Positions 26,904-37,030 of a stretch of 64,000 nucleotides of DNA are shown here, piece after piece. Numbering within the stretch: position 1 is the first letter of the stretch; each line of letters starts with the position of its first letter. The notes beneath the pieces were generated by a model that worked only from the letters and a program-made list of their open reading frames with translations, was not told the origin of the DNA and did not search any database. A program made the position numbers and the translations under genes. The DNA is from Flavobacterium psychrophilum. Its GTDB lineage: Bacteria > Bacteroidota > Bacteroidia > Flavobacteriales > Flavobacteriaceae. The stretch is taken from NCBI GenBank assembly GCA_945874225.1, contig CAMCFT010000005.1, positions 1 through 64,000 on the forward strand, in the 5' to 3' direction.

Positions 26904-26940
26904 CGAATGTTCTAAATTAATAATCATTAAAAACTTGATT

Positions 26941-27519
26941 ATGAATAAACTAAAAGTGTTGATTTTTATTGCGTTGGGATTTATAATAATCTCTTGCAAC
27001 AAAATATCTAAAGAAGAAACAATCGTAATTTCAGAAGATGTTAAAGAAACGCTTCAGAAATATGCGCTTGAAACCAAAGGAGTTTTAGGGAAGAATTTAA
27101 TGAATGCCATCAATACGCAAGGCACCGAAAAAGCTATTGAGTTTTGCAGTACCAAAGCTATTGTGCTAACGGATAGTATGGGCACAGCATTTAATGCAAC
27201 CCTAAAAAGAGTTTCGGACAAGCCAAGAAATCCGCTTAATATGGCAAACGATAAGGAAACAGCCTTCATCAATGAATTGAAACAAAAGATTTCGAAAGGC
27301 GAAAAAATGACACCAAAATTCTCGGAGTCTGATGGCGAAATAACGGGATACTTTCCGATAGAAACCAATGCAATGTGCTTGCAATGCCACGGTTCAAAAG
27401 ACTTGGATATAAAACCTAACGTGCTCAAAAAAATAGTCCAACTCTATCCAAAAGATCTAGCCACAGGATATAAAGAAAATGAAATAAGAGGAATCTTTGT
27501 TGTAACCCAAAATAAGTAA
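26941..27519 (+). CDS. DUF3365 (Tll0287-like) c-type haem lipoprotein
   Basis: 192 aa from the ATG at 26941; upstream in-frame codons overlap the previous gene and are not used. Lipobox IISC near residue 20. AIEFCSTKA and MCLQCHGSKD are the DUF3365 features, the CxxCH binding haem covalently. Members are PAS-like periplasmic haem sensors or redox proteins. Follows the cytochrome c and membrane protein genes on the same strand. Confidence 0.82.
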   Translation: MNKLKVLIFIALGFIIISCNKISKEETIVISEDVKETLQKYALETKGVLGKNLMNAINTQGTEKAIEFCSTKAIVLTDSMGTAFNATLKRVSDKPRNPLNMANDKETAFINELKQKISKGEKMTPKFSESDGEITGYFPIETNAMCLQCHGSKDLDIKPNVLKKIVQLYPKDLATGYKENEIRGIFVVTQNK

Positions 27520-27520
27520 A

Positions 27521-27808
27521 ATGAATTTAAAAAACTTGCACACCGAAAACAAAGCCGTTCAAACAAAGGTATTATTTGAACCAACAGAATCTAAAGTGAT
27601 TTCATTGCAAATTGCAGCAGGTGAAACATTGAAAGAACACGTTTCAAAAATTCCAGCATTGTTAGTTTGCATTTCGGGAAATGCTGTTTTTACTGACGAA
27701 AAAGGAACCATTATAAATCTTAAATCAGGCGTTTATGTAATGATTGAAGAAAATATAAAACACGCCATAAAGGCTATTGAAGAAAGTAATTTTATATTAG
27801 CAAAATAA
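27521..27808 (+). CDS. Small cupin-fold protein
   Basis: 95 aa. AAGETLKEHVSKIPALLVCISGNAVFTDE and VMIEENIKHAIKAIEES trace a short single cupin barrel; the metal-binding histidine set is incomplete. It starts 1 bp after the DUF3365 stop and overlaps the ABC ATPase start by 1 bp, so it is translationally joined to the exporter. Role unknown; perhaps a ligand or redox sensor. Confidence 0.72.
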   Translation: MNLKNLHTENKAVQTKVLFEPTESKVISLQIAAGETLKEHVSKIPALLVCISGNAVFTDEKGTIINLKSGVYVMIEENIKHAIKAIEESNFILAK

Positions 27809-28704
27809 TGAGCATCGAAGTCCAAAACATCTCCAAATCGTACAACAAAATAAAAGCAGTTGAAAACATTACTTTTAATGTAAATGATGGAGAACTATTT
27901 GGTCTTATTGGCCCAGATGGCGCCGGAAAAACAACTATTTTCAGAATATTGACAACACTTTTAGTCGCTAACGAAGGTTCGGCAACAGTCGCTGGTTTTG
28001 ATGTCATCACGCAACTTAAAGAAATTAGAAATTCAGTGGGGTATATGCCTGGTAAATTTTCGTTGTATCAAGATTTAACGGTAGAAGAAAATTTAGATTT
28101 TTTCGCCACCATTTTTGGAACAACTATCGAAGAAAATTATGATTTAATCAAGGATATTTACGTTCAAATTGAGCCTTTCAAAACGAGAAGGGCAGGAGCA
28201 CTTTCGGGTGGAATGAAACAGAAATTGGCGTTGTGTTGCGCCTTGATTCACAAACCAAAAGTTTTATTTCTGGACGAGCCCACCACAGGAGTTGATCCAG
28301 TTTCCCGAAAAGAATTTTGGATTATGCTCAAACGATTACAAAAAAAAGGCATTACAATTTTGGTTTCAACACCTTATATGGACGAAGCCTCCCTTTGTGA
28401 CAGGATTGCACTGATACAAAAAGGCAAGATTTTAAAAATTGATTCTCCCGAAAATATCATCAGGAAATACGACAAAGTTATTTATGATGTACAAGCCAAA
28501 AACACACACGGATTGATTCACGATTTAAAGAATTATCCAAGTCAATACAGTGTTTATGCGTTTGGCGAATTCATTCATTACATTGATAAAAAGGCAGATT
28601 TTAATCAAAACGATTTACACAATTATTTAAAAAATAAAAACCACACCGATATTGTTATAAAACCCGCAATAATAACGATTGAAGATGTTTTTATGGACTT
28701 ATAA
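27808..28704 (+). CDS. ABC transporter ATPase 1 (ABC-2 exporter)
   Basis: 298 aa. Walker A GPDGAGKTT, signature LSGGMKQKLAL, Walker B VLFLDEPTTGVDP, and a switch segment where histidine is replaced (STPYMDEAS). Pairs with the second ATPase and the two permeases downstream, as in YbhF-type drug exporters where two ATPase units are present. Cytosolic face of the inner membrane. Confidence 0.9.
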   Translation: MSIEVQNISKSYNKIKAVENITFNVNDGELFGLIGPDGAGKTTIFRILTTLLVANEGSATVAGFDVITQLKEIRNSVGYMPGKFSLYQDLTVEENLDFFATIFGTTIEENYDLIKDIYVQIEPFKTRRAGALSGGMKQKLALCCALIHKPKVLFLDEPTTGVDPVSRKEFWIMLKRLQKKGITILVSTPYMDEASLCDRIALIQKGKILKIDSPENIIRKYDKVIYDVQAKNTHGLIHDLKNYPSQYSVYAFGEFIHYIDKKADFNQNDLHNYLKNKNHTDIVIKPAIITIEDVFMDL

Positions 28705-28726
28705 ATCAATTATAAATTACGATTTA

Positions 28727-28790
28727 AAAATCTGTAATAATCTGTGACCCGGGCGATAGCGAACAGGCGAAGCAAATCTGAGGCAAAAAA
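28727..28790. repeat. Dispersed intergenic repeat fragment
   Basis: Contains AAATCTGTAATAATCTGTGA and GGCGATAGCGAACAGGCGAA, wording seen in flavobacterial spacer repeats and related to 7217-7347. It separates the two ATPase genes. Confidence 0.45.
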
Positions 28791-28821
28791 ATGAGAGAAA
28801 TTCATACTTCGTAATAACAAT

Positions 28822-29556
28822 ATGGACAAAGAAAAAATTATAACTGTAAAAAACTTAACCAAAAAATTTGGCAATTTCACAGCTGTCAAAGGTATTTCCT
28901 TTGATGTGTATAAAGGGGAGATTTTCGGATTTTTAGGTGCCAATGGTGCGGGAAAAACAACGGCTATGAAAATGCTAATTGGAATTTCAAATCCTACTTC
29001 CGGAGATGCCAATGTGGCTGGTTTTGATGTGCATACACAGGCCGAAATGGTTAAAAAAAGCATAGGATATATGAGCCAAAAATTCTCTATGTATGATGAT
29101 TTGACCATCAAAGAAAATATTACTTTTTTTGGCGGAATTTATGGTTTGTCAAGTATGCAAATCAAACAAAAAATAGCCCAATTAGTTGAAGAATTACAGC
29201 TTCAGGATGTGGTGAATAATTTAGTAGGTTCATTACCATTGGGTTGGAAACAAAAATTATCGTTTTCTGTAGCCTTGTTACACGAGCCAAAAATTGTCTT
29301 TTTGGACGAGCCAACAGGTGGTGTTGACCCAATTACCAGAAGGCAGTTTTGGGAAATGATTTACACACAAGCCTACAAAGGAACTACCATTTTTGTAACC
29401 ACACATTATATGGACGAAGCCGAATATTGCGACCGAGTTTCTATTATGGTTGATGGTGCTATTGAAGCGCTGGATTCGCCAAAAAATTTGAAAGAACAAT
29501 TCAAAGTAGATTCGATGAATGATGTATTTTTAAAATTAGCGCGAAATATTGAGTAG
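28822..29556 (+). CDS. ABC transporter ATPase 2 (ABC-2 exporter)
   Basis: 244 aa. Walker A GANGAGKTT, Walker B IVFLDEPTGGVDP and switch TTHYMDEAEYC are intact. The signature region reads LPLGWKQKLSF instead of LSGGxxQ, a known variant in YbhF-like ATPases. Works with ATPase 1 as an asymmetric pair for the permeases. Confidence 0.9.
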   Translation: MDKEKIITVKNLTKKFGNFTAVKGISFDVYKGEIFGFLGANGAGKTTAMKMLIGISNPTSGDANVAGFDVHTQAEMVKKSIGYMSQKFSMYDDLTIKENITFFGGIYGLSSMQIKQKIAQLVEELQLQDVVNNLVGSLPLGWKQKLSFSVALLHEPKIVFLDEPTGGVDPITRRQFWEMIYTQAYKGTTIFVTTHYMDEAEYCDRVSIMVDGAIEALDSPKNLKEQFKVDSMNDVFLKLARNIE

Positions 29557-29716
29557 AATTAAGATTTGAGTATTAAGTAGTAAGACTTTGTGAATAAAAA
29601 AAAAATTAAATATTTATCCTATTAAACCCGCATATAAAATTAGTAATATTAAGTGTAATTAGTAGCTAAAAAAAACTTCGAGACTTTGTGTCTTTGTGGC
29701 AAAAAAAAAATACAAA

Positions 29717-30823
29717 ATGAAAAGATTTATCGGATTTGTAAAAAAAGAATTCTACCATATTTTCAGAGATAAACGGTCATTGTTTATTCTGTTTGGTATG
29801 CCAATAGCTCAAATTTTACTCTTTGGTTTTGCCATAACAAATGAAATCAACAATGTAGATATTGCCATTTTAGACCTATCAAATGATGTGGAAACACAAA
29901 AGATTATTTACAAAATAAAATCTTCCCCTTATTTTAATATTGAAAATCAAATTGATAAAGAAAGTGATATTGAATCGGAATTTAAAAAAGGAAAAATTAA
30001 GGCAGTCCTGATTTTCGAACCGAATTTCAGTAAAAATTTAGAAACAAAAAAAGTAGCAATTATTCAAGCTATTACTGACGCCACAGAACCTAATATAGCC
30101 AATACCATAGCCAATTATACGTCGTCTATTATTCAAAATTATCAAGCTCAAAAAACACAATCCAATAGCAATCAAGTTAAAGTTGAAGTACAAACCAGAA
30201 GTTTTTATAATCCAGAACTCAAAAGTGTTTTCAATTTTGTTCCTGGCGTTATGACCGTAATTTTAATGCTGGTTTCCGCTATGATGACCTCTATTTCTAT
30301 CACTCGAGAAAAAGAATTAGGGACTATGGAAATCCTGCTGGTTTCTCCATTAAAACCGTTTCAGGTAATTATTGGCAAAGTATTTCCGTATATTTTTCTT
30401 TCCGTTATCAATGCAATTGTAATTTTGACGTTAGGCTATTTTGTTTTTAAAATGCCAATTAATGGAAGTATATTTTTGTTGGCTTTTGAAAGTATTTTAT
30501 TTATCATTTCTGCTCTTTCGTTGGGTATATTAATTTCCACAGTCTCAAATTCACAACAAACCGCAATGATGCTTTCCTTAATGGGCCTAATGCTACCCGT
30601 AATTATTCTTTCCGGATTCATTTTTCCTATAAATAGCATGCCTTTGCCAATTCAAGTTATAAGCAACATCATTCCAGCAAAATGGTTCATTATTATTGTA
30701 AAAGCTATTATGCTCAAAGGAGTTGGAATTCAATATATTTGGAAAGAAACTCTTGTTTTAATTGGGATGACAACAATTTTTATTGCCGTTAGTATTAAAA
30801 AATATAAAATTAGATTAGAATAA
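29717..30823 (+). CDS. ABC-2 type permease 1
   Basis: 368 aa from the ATG at 29717; an upstream GTG lies in a dispersed repeat (CTTTGTGTCTTTGTGGC) and is not the start. One N-terminal helix (FGMPIAQILLFGFAITNE), a large periplasmic domain of about 150 aa, then five helices, with TREKELGTMEILLVSPLKPFQ after the second, the ABC-2 export signature. Inner membrane subunit of the exporter. Confidence 0.88.
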   Translation: MKRFIGFVKKEFYHIFRDKRSLFILFGMPIAQILLFGFAITNEINNVDIAILDLSNDVETQKIIYKIKSSPYFNIENQIDKESDIESEFKKGKIKAVLIFEPNFSKNLETKKVAIIQAITDATEPNIANTIANYTSSIIQNYQAQKTQSNSNQVKVEVQTRSFYNPELKSVFNFVPGVMTVILMLVSAMMTSISITREKELGTMEILLVSPLKPFQVIIGKVFPYIFLSVINAIVILTLGYFVFKMPINGSIFLLAFESILFIISALSLGILISTVSNSQQTAMMLSLMGLMLPVIILSGFIFPINSMPLPIQVISNIIPAKWFIIIVKAIMLKGVGIQYIWKETLVLIGMTTIFIAVSIKKYKIRLE

Positions 30824-30829
30824 TTATTA

Positions 30830-30925
30830 GGAGCTATTTCCTGCTATCCGCTATATCTTTACTTGCCTAAAGAAGGCAAGTAAAGGTAATTGTGAGAACA
30901 ATTCGACATTCACTATCAGGGCTAA
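30830..30925. repeat. Dispersed intergenic repeat with hairpin
   Basis: Begins GGAGCTATTTCCTGCTATCC and ends ACTATCAGGGCTAAAAAA, the ends of a common flavobacterial spacer element. The middle contains a hairpin CTTGCC-TAAAGAA-GGCAAG. It separates the two permease genes. Confidence 0.6.
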
Positions 30926-30935
30926 AAAACACAAA

Positions 30936-32057
30936 ATGAAAACAATATTATTCATCATACAAAAAGAGTTCAAGCAAATTTTTAGAAATAAAAATATGCT
31001 CCAAATTATCTTTATTTTACCCATTATACAATTATTAATTTTGTCAAATGCAGCCACTTTCGACGTTAAAAACATCGCAATAACCTTTGTTGACAATGAC
31101 CAAAGTCGGGATTCCAGAGATTTAATAAATGCTTTTAAATCCTCCACTTATTTTAAAGTTAGAGAACCTCATTTTTCTGAAAAAGAAGCTGTCGAAGAAA
31201 TGCAAATAGGAAAAATAGATATTATTGTAAACATTCCTGTTCATTTCAATCGTGACCTCCAAAAAGACCAAAAAGCAAGTGTTTCAGTGATTATTAATGC
31301 CATTGATGCCGCAACAGCTGGCGTCGAAAATGTATATGTAACACAAATCATAAACACCTACAATCAAAACATTCAAATGCAGTCGAAATACTTCTCCGAA
31401 AACAAAGAAGTTCCCCAAAACATAATGGTTATTCCGTCCTTTTGGTACAACAAAACCTTGAATTACAAAACCTTTATGGTGCCTGGTATATTGGTTTTAT
31501 TGGTCACTATGTTAACATTATTTCTATCGTCGATGAACATTGTCAGAGAAAAAGAGTTGGGAACATTAGAGCAAATCAACGTGACGCCAATAAAAAAATA
31601 CCAGTTTATTATTGGAAAATTATTCCCGTTTTGGGTTCTTGGATTAGTCATTTTAACGGTGGGTTTAGTAATTTCCAAAGTAGTTTTTGACGTTCCAATG
31701 CTTGGTAATATTTTGCTGGTTTATGGCTTTACATCGGTCTATTTACTTTTGATTTTAGGATTCGGATTGTACATTTCCAATCATACCGAAACCCAACAAC
31801 AAGCGATGTTCATTGCCTGGTTTTTTATAGTAATTTTTATTTTGATGAGTGGCTTGTTTACCCCAATAGAAAGTATGCCGCAATGGGCTCAAAAGCTCAC
31901 TTTATTGAATCCTATTCGCTACTTTGTAGAGTTTATAAGAATGGTGCTGCTAAAAGGTTCTGGATTTTCAGAGGTATTACCCAACTTGTTAATTATTTCT
32001 GGATTTGCAGTATTTGTCAATGGTATGGCAGTTTGGAGTTATAAGAAAACAAACTAA
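30936..32057 (+). CDS. ABC-2 type permease 2
   Basis: 373 aa, same layout as permease 1: N-terminal helix, periplasmic domain, then helices with VREKELGTLEQINVTPIKKYQ. The last residues NGMAVWSYKKTN are of interest because three decayed copies of an equivalent C-terminus occur downstream (37965, 39012, 40918). Final gene of the first exporter. Confidence 0.9.
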   Translation: MKTILFIIQKEFKQIFRNKNMLQIIFILPIIQLLILSNAATFDVKNIAITFVDNDQSRDSRDLINAFKSSTYFKVREPHFSEKEAVEEMQIGKIDIIVNIPVHFNRDLQKDQKASVSVIINAIDAATAGVENVYVTQIINTYNQNIQMQSKYFSENKEVPQNIMVIPSFWYNKTLNYKTFMVPGILVLLVTMLTLFLSSMNIVREKELGTLEQINVTPIKKYQFIIGKLFPFWVLGLVILTVGLVISKVVFDVPMLGNILLVYGFTSVYLLLILGFGLYISNHTETQQQAMFIAWFFIVIFILMSGLFTPIESMPQWAQKLTLLNPIRYFVEFIRMVLLKGSGFSEVLPNLLIISGFAVFVNGMAVWSYKKTN

Positions 32058-32119
32058 AAATTTTAATTAACTCAATATTAAAGCTGAAAAAAAATTATAA
32101 ATATTCTAACATTAAACAA

Positions 32120-32554
32120 ATGAAAAAGCTTATTTCTTCACTATTTTTACTTTTATTTTTCAATTATTCCTATGGTCAGGAATCTTATTCTTTAACTGTT
32201 AAAGTAAATGATTTAAGAAATTCTAAAGGAGTTATTCTATTTATGTTATACAACAAAGATGGTTCAATACCCGACGAGAAATTAAATAAATATTATAAAA
32301 AAGAAATCGTAGCCATTTCAAATAATTCTTCATTGACAACCTTCTATAATCTTCCAAGAGGGAATTATGCAGTGTTTATTTTACACGATGAAAATAAAAA
32401 TAGTAAAATAGACAAAAAATTTATTTTGCCTTCTGAAGGAGTTGGGCTTTCAAATTTTAAAAACATAAACCTTACCAATCGTCCTACCTTTTCCAAGGCA
32501 ATTTTCCAAATAAACGAAGATTTAACAAAAACTATTAAAATTATTTATAAGTAA
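32120..32554 (+). CDS. DUF2141 domain exported protein
   Basis: 144 aa with a signal peptide (NYSYGQ). LTVKVNDLRNSKGVILFMLYN and GNYAVFILHDENKNSKIDKKF match DUF2141, a small beta-sandwich found in periplasmic or surface proteins. Function unknown. Lies alone between the two export systems. Confidence 0.8.
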   Translation: MKKLISSLFLLLFFNYSYGQESYSLTVKVNDLRNSKGVILFMLYNKDGSIPDEKLNKYYKKEIVAISNNSSLTTFYNLPRGNYAVFILHDENKNSKIDKKFILPSEGVGLSNFKNINLTNRPTFSKAIFQINEDLTKTIKIIYK

Positions 32555-32642
32555 TGGGTTCTAAACTATTTGAAAAAGAGATAACCATTGACTCGGCCTT
32601 TTAATAATTAAACAGAGTACCTTTAACAAAACAAAATTATTT

Positions 32643-33956
32643 ATGAGAATATTTAATATATTCTTGTTTGCTGTTTTAATATCAAATAGCGCATCTGCAC
32701 AAAGTAAATTGGTGTTTACCACTATTGATTCGCTTTATAAATATGCTAAAAATCACAGCGTTTCTATAAAAACGGGAGAACAACAAGCGCTTTTGGCAAA
32801 ATGGCAAAAAATATCGGCTCAAGCGGGTTTGGTGAATTTTAGAATGCAAACTTCATTTTCGTTAACCGACAATGTAAAATTGCCTGTCACTTATTTTCCT
32901 GCGGAAGCATTTGGTGGAGAACCGGGCACTTTTAAAGAAGTGACAACCGGTCAGCAATACATGGGAAATTTTAATTTCGCGCCGCAAATAGACCTCATAA
33001 ATCCTGTTAGCTGGACGAAGTTAAAAAGCGCAAAAATAAACCAAGAGCTTACAAATGTTAATAACTTAATTGTCAAAAAATCACTGTTTGAATCCATTTC
33101 AGCAGGTTATTACAACATTGTTTCATTAAAAGAACAAATTGTAATTTCACGGAAAAACTTGTACACTGCCGATACTTTGCAAATAATTATGCAAAATAAA
33201 TATACCGAGGGAATTGTGCGCCAACAGGATTTAAATGATGCCACCATAAACAAACTCGCTTTAGAAGATAAATTAAACCAGTTAAAAATTTCGCTCAACC
33301 AACAATATTATGCCCTTAAAATATTGTGCGATATTCCTCAAAACGAAGATATTATCATAACTGAAACTGCAAATTACGAGCAGCAATTTAATATTGGTTT
33401 GCAGACAGATAATCAATTGCAGCACAAATCTTCACTATTAAAGTCTGGTTTAGCCAAAGAAGATTTGAGGTCAAATAGGTTGGCCCAGTATCCAACCGTT
33501 TCAATTGTCGCTTATGATGGTTGGCAACAGAACAGTAGAAATCAGTTTTTTGATTCGAACAGCAACTGGATAAATTCTCAATATATCGGGTTAAGGCTAA
33601 GCATGCCTTTTCCCGACATAAACAGATTTACCCTTACCAAAACTGCCAACATTAACAAAACAATCTCTGAATTAGATGCCGAGCATTCAAAACATCAAAA
33701 TGACATTGCCAATATTCAATTGAATTTAGATTATGAAAAAGCATATTCTCAACTTAGCACAACCAAACAAATTTTTTTGCTGAAAGAGGAAAATTATCAA
33801 ATGGCATTAAATCAATTTAATGAGTCAATTCTTCCTTCAGACAAATTGCTTATCGCTTTTAACGATATGTTGGCCAGCCGATTAAATTATAGCGCCGCTT
33901 TAGCAAATTTATTATATGCAAAATCAAAAATTGAAATAAATAATTCGATAAAATGA
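32643..33956 (+). CDS. TolC family outer membrane protein (second exporter)
   Basis: 437 aa. Signal peptide ending SASAQ. Two long helical repeats; the second begins near QYIGLRLSMPFPDINRF. Overlaps the adaptor gene by 4 bp (ATGA). Forms the outer membrane duct for the MacB-like transporter encoded next. Confidence 0.85.
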   Translation: MRIFNIFLFAVLISNSASAQSKLVFTTIDSLYKYAKNHSVSIKTGEQQALLAKWQKISAQAGLVNFRMQTSFSLTDNVKLPVTYFPAEAFGGEPGTFKEVTTGQQYMGNFNFAPQIDLINPVSWTKLKSAKINQELTNVNNLIVKKSLFESISAGYYNIVSLKEQIVISRKNLYTADTLQIIMQNKYTEGIVRQQDLNDATINKLALEDKLNQLKISLNQQYYALKILCDIPQNEDIIITETANYEQQFNIGLQTDNQLQHKSSLLKSGLAKEDLRSNRLAQYPTVSIVAYDGWQQNSRNQFFDSNSNWINSQYIGLRLSMPFPDINRFTLTKTANINKTISELDAEHSKHQNDIANIQLNLDYEKAYSQLSTTKQIFLLKEENYQMALNQFNESILPSDKLLIAFNDMLASRLNYSAALANLLYAKSKIEINNSIK

Positions 33957-35053
33957 AAGATTTAACAAAAATAATTTTCTTTTTTACGGCCCTTTTTCTG
34001 GTAAATGCTTGCGGAAAAAAAATAATTGAAACCAAACCAATTCGTAAAGATATTACTGAAACCGTATTTGCTTCCGGCATTCTTGTGCCAGAAAATCAAT
34101 ATAATCTGACATCATTATCTGATGGATATATCAAAAAATTGAATTTTGAAGAAGGAGATATTGTGAATACAAATCAACTCCTAGCAATAGTTGATAACGA
34201 ACAAAGTATTATAAATGCTAAAAGTTCAATTGAATTATTAAATATTGCAGCAGCTAATACAACATCGAATGCACCAGCACTAAAACAAGCAAGCATCAAT
34301 CTTGAACTTGCCAAACAAAAACTCATTCAAGATGAAAAACAAGCAGATCGCTATAAAAAACTATATCAAACCAATAGCGTTTCAAAATTAGAATATGAAA
34401 ATGCGGTGCTGAATTTAGACAATTCTAAAACCAGTTTTTTATCGCTTCAGGAAAATTACAAACTACAAAAACAACAAGCAGATCAGCAATTAATTATACA
34501 AAAATCGCAAAAAGAATCCAATACTGTTTCTTTAAACTTTAATGAAATTAAAGCCGTTGTAGGAGGAAAAGTATATGAGTTAAAAAAAGAATTAGGCGAT
34601 TATATTCGAAAAGGGGACATTATTGCTATAATAGGAAGTCAAAAAAAACTGTATGCTTTGTTGAGTGTCGATGAAAGTAATATTTCTAAAATAAAACTGA
34701 AACAAAAAGTAATAATTCAGTTAAATACACAATTGCAAAAAAACTACAATGGTATTGTAACCGAAATATATCCGGCATTTGACGAGCAATCGCAATCGTT
34801 TTATTGTAAAGTGGAGTTTGAAGATGCATTAGAATTTAACATATCAGGAACTCAACTTCAGGGAAATATTATCATTAAAAACAAAAAAAATGTTTTGGTT
34901 ATTCCAAGAAATTACTTGGGTTATGGCAATAAAGTAAAAGTAAAAGGTGGAGATGAAATAATAGTTGAAACAGGTTTTATTTCTAATGATTGGGTAGAAA
35001 TAGTAAAAGGATTAGACGAGAATTCGATAATTATAACAGATAAGACAAAATGA
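33953..35053 (+). CDS. MacA-like adaptor, lipoprotein
   Basis: 366 aa. Lipobox LVNAC at about residue 20. Barrel-sandwich halves (YNLTSLSDGYIKKLNFEEGD and FNEIKAVVGGKVYELKKE) around a coiled-coil hairpin, then a beta-barrel and a membrane-proximal domain ending VEIVKGLDENSIIIT. Overlaps the genes on both sides by 4 bp, so the operon TolC-MacA-FtsX-ATPase is tight. Confidence 0.86.
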   Translation: MKDLTKIIFFFTALFLVNACGKKIIETKPIRKDITETVFASGILVPENQYNLTSLSDGYIKKLNFEEGDIVNTNQLLAIVDNEQSIINAKSSIELLNIAAANTTSNAPALKQASINLELAKQKLIQDEKQADRYKKLYQTNSVSKLEYENAVLNLDNSKTSFLSLQENYKLQKQQADQQLIIQKSQKESNTVSLNFNEIKAVVGGKVYELKKELGDYIRKGDIIAIIGSQKKLYALLSVDESNISKIKLKQKVIIQLNTQLQKNYNGIVTEIYPAFDEQSQSFYCKVEFEDALEFNISGTQLQGNIIIKNKKNVLVIPRNYLGYGNKVKVKGGDEIIVETGFISNDWVEIVKGLDENSIIITDKTK

Positions 35054-36285
35054 AACTAAATGTAAATTCTGAAATTGCTTTAACTCATTTGCTCACACGA
35101 AAAAAGCAAACAATGATTGCCTCTTTGGGAGTAACAGTAGGCATTGGAATATTTATTTTTATGATTTCGTTGGTTGTTGGTTTTAATCGTTATTCTGACG
35201 AATCCTTGTTTAAAGCAGCACCACACTTGAGAATTTATCAAGATGATATATTAAGCCAACCGTTAATTCCTCGAAGTAATACAGGTTACACAACCGTAAT
35301 TATTAACCCGAAAATTGCCAATTTATCGAATACACTTATCAACCCCGAAAAAATAATAGCCGATTTAAAAAAACAGGAAGATATTGTGACGGTAGTTCCA
35401 CAAGTATCTGTAAATCTGTTTTATAACAACGGCACGTCGCAAATAAATGGAGTTGCATCTGGTGTAAATATTGAAGATGCCAATGCAATGTTCAACATAC
35501 AATCGACAATGTTAGCTGGCGACATCCGAAACCTTTTGGCAACACCAAACGGAATCTTAATTGGTGTAGGAATTGCCAAAAAATTAAACATTCAATTGAA
35601 TGATAATATCAATATTACTTCGTCAATTGGTGTTGTAAAAGTAATGAAAGTGGAAGGGATTTTTAAAACCAGCAATTCTAACATCGATTTAACAAAATCA
35701 TACATAAATTTAGCAATGTCGCAACAATTATTGCATCAAAGTTCCAGTTATGTAACCGATATTTTGGTGAATACAAAAGACCCAAACAAAGCACCAGAAT
35801 ATGCCAAAAAACTAAAAGATTTAACCATTTATAAAGTAGAAGATTGGCAGTCTGCAAATGAGCAAACTATGGCAAGCAAAAAAACAAGACAAGTAATGTT
35901 TGGAGCTATTTCACTGGCTATTTTATTAGTGGCAGCGTTTGGAATATACAATATTATCAATATGACCATCAAAGAAAAACTAAACGACATTGCCATACTG
36001 AGAGCCACAGGTTTTTCGGGAAAAGATGTCATTAATATTTTTTTAAAAGAATCGTTAATAATGGGAGTTATAGGAACTTCAATAGGTTTAGTTCTAGCAG
36101 CTGCACTAATAAAATTTGTAAGCGGCATTTATATTGGTGGCGATAGAGATTATTTTCCTATAGGGTTTGAACCACAAATTTTCTTTATGGGTTCTATTCT
36201 TGGAATTCTAATTACACTTGGAGCAGGTTATATTCCTGCACTTGGAGCGGCAAAAATTGACCCAATCGAAATATTTAGAAAATAA
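35050..36285 (+). CDS. FtsX/MacB-type ABC permease
   Basis: 411 aa. One N-terminal helix (ASLGVTVGIGIFIFMISLVV), a large periplasmic domain (about 50-270), then three helices with NDIAILRATGFSGKDVINIF, the FtsX-family coupling segment. Overlaps the ATPase start by 1 bp. Likely a mechanotransmission-type exporter of peptides, lipids or drugs from the periplasm. Confidence 0.88.
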   Translation: MKLNVNSEIALTHLLTRKKQTMIASLGVTVGIGIFIFMISLVVGFNRYSDESLFKAAPHLRIYQDDILSQPLIPRSNTGYTTVIINPKIANLSNTLINPEKIIADLKKQEDIVTVVPQVSVNLFYNNGTSQINGVASGVNIEDANAMFNIQSTMLAGDIRNLLATPNGILIGVGIAKKLNIQLNDNINITSSIGVVKVMKVEGIFKTSNSNIDLTKSYINLAMSQQLLHQSSSYVTDILVNTKDPNKAPEYAKKLKDLTIYKVEDWQSANEQTMASKKTRQVMFGAISLAILLVAAFGIYNIINMTIKEKLNDIAILRATGFSGKDVINIFLKESLIMGVIGTSIGLVLAAALIKFVSGIYIGGDRDYFPIGFEPQIFFMGSILGILITLGAGYIPALGAAKIDPIEIFRK

Positions 36286-36965
36286 TGAAAAATCAAGTCA
36301 TTTTAAAGACAAACCATATAAGTAAATACTTTTATGTACCCGAAAAATTCAGAGCCTTAAACGATGTTTCATTCGAGATATACAACAGCGAATTTATTAC
36401 ATTAATAGGAAAATCAGGTTCAGGGAAATCGACTTTGTTGTACATTCTTTCTACAATGGATACGGATTATGAAGGAGAATTGTTTATTGCTAACGAAAAA
36501 ATAACAGGGCAAAAATTAGATAATCTTGCCGCAATTAGAAATCAAAATATTGGCTTTGTTTTTCAGTTTCATTATTTGCTACAAGAATTTTCGTGTTTGA
36601 AAAACGTAATGATTCCTGCTCTAAAATTAGGCAAATATTCGCCACAAGAAATAGAACATCAAGCCTACAAAAAATTAGAACTTTTAGGCATAAAAGACCA
36701 AGCACTAAAACCCGCCAGCAAACTTTCAGGTGGTCAGCAACAACGAGTAGCTATTGCAAGAGCCTTAATAAATCAACCAAAAATAATTATGTGCGACGAA
36801 CCCACAGGAAATTTAGATAGTAAAAATACAAGTATTGTTTTGGAAACTTTTCATCAATTATCGAAAGAATTTGGGCAAACCATAATTGCAGTAACCCACG
36901 ATAACGATTTTGCAAAAGCTTCAAATAGAATTATAGAAATGGTTGACGGACAAATTATTCATTAA
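36285..36965 (+). CDS. LolD/MacB-type ABC ATPase
   Basis: 226 aa. Walker A GKSGSGKST, signature LSGGQQQRVAIARAL, Walker B IIMCDEPTGNLD, switch VTHDNDF. The class that pairs with FtsX-type permeases. Works with the permease encoded just upstream. Confidence 0.92.
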   Translation: MKNQVILKTNHISKYFYVPEKFRALNDVSFEIYNSEFITLIGKSGSGKSTLLYILSTMDTDYEGELFIANEKITGQKLDNLAAIRNQNIGFVFQFHYLLQEFSCLKNVMIPALKLGKYSPQEIEHQAYKKLELLGIKDQALKPASKLSGGQQQRVAIARALINQPKIIMCDEPTGNLDSKNTSIVLETFHQLSKEFGQTIIAVTHDNDFAKASNRIIEMVDGQIIH

Positions 36966-37030
36966 AAGAATTAAAAATTGAAATATATAGAATTTAAAAA
37001 ATGGAGTCAAAGAGAAATAGAAACATTCTT

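Noticed and set aside
26854..26940. Longer N-terminus of the DUF3365 protein
   Set aside because: It overlaps the preceding gene and would bury the lipoprotein signal that begins at the ATG at 26941.
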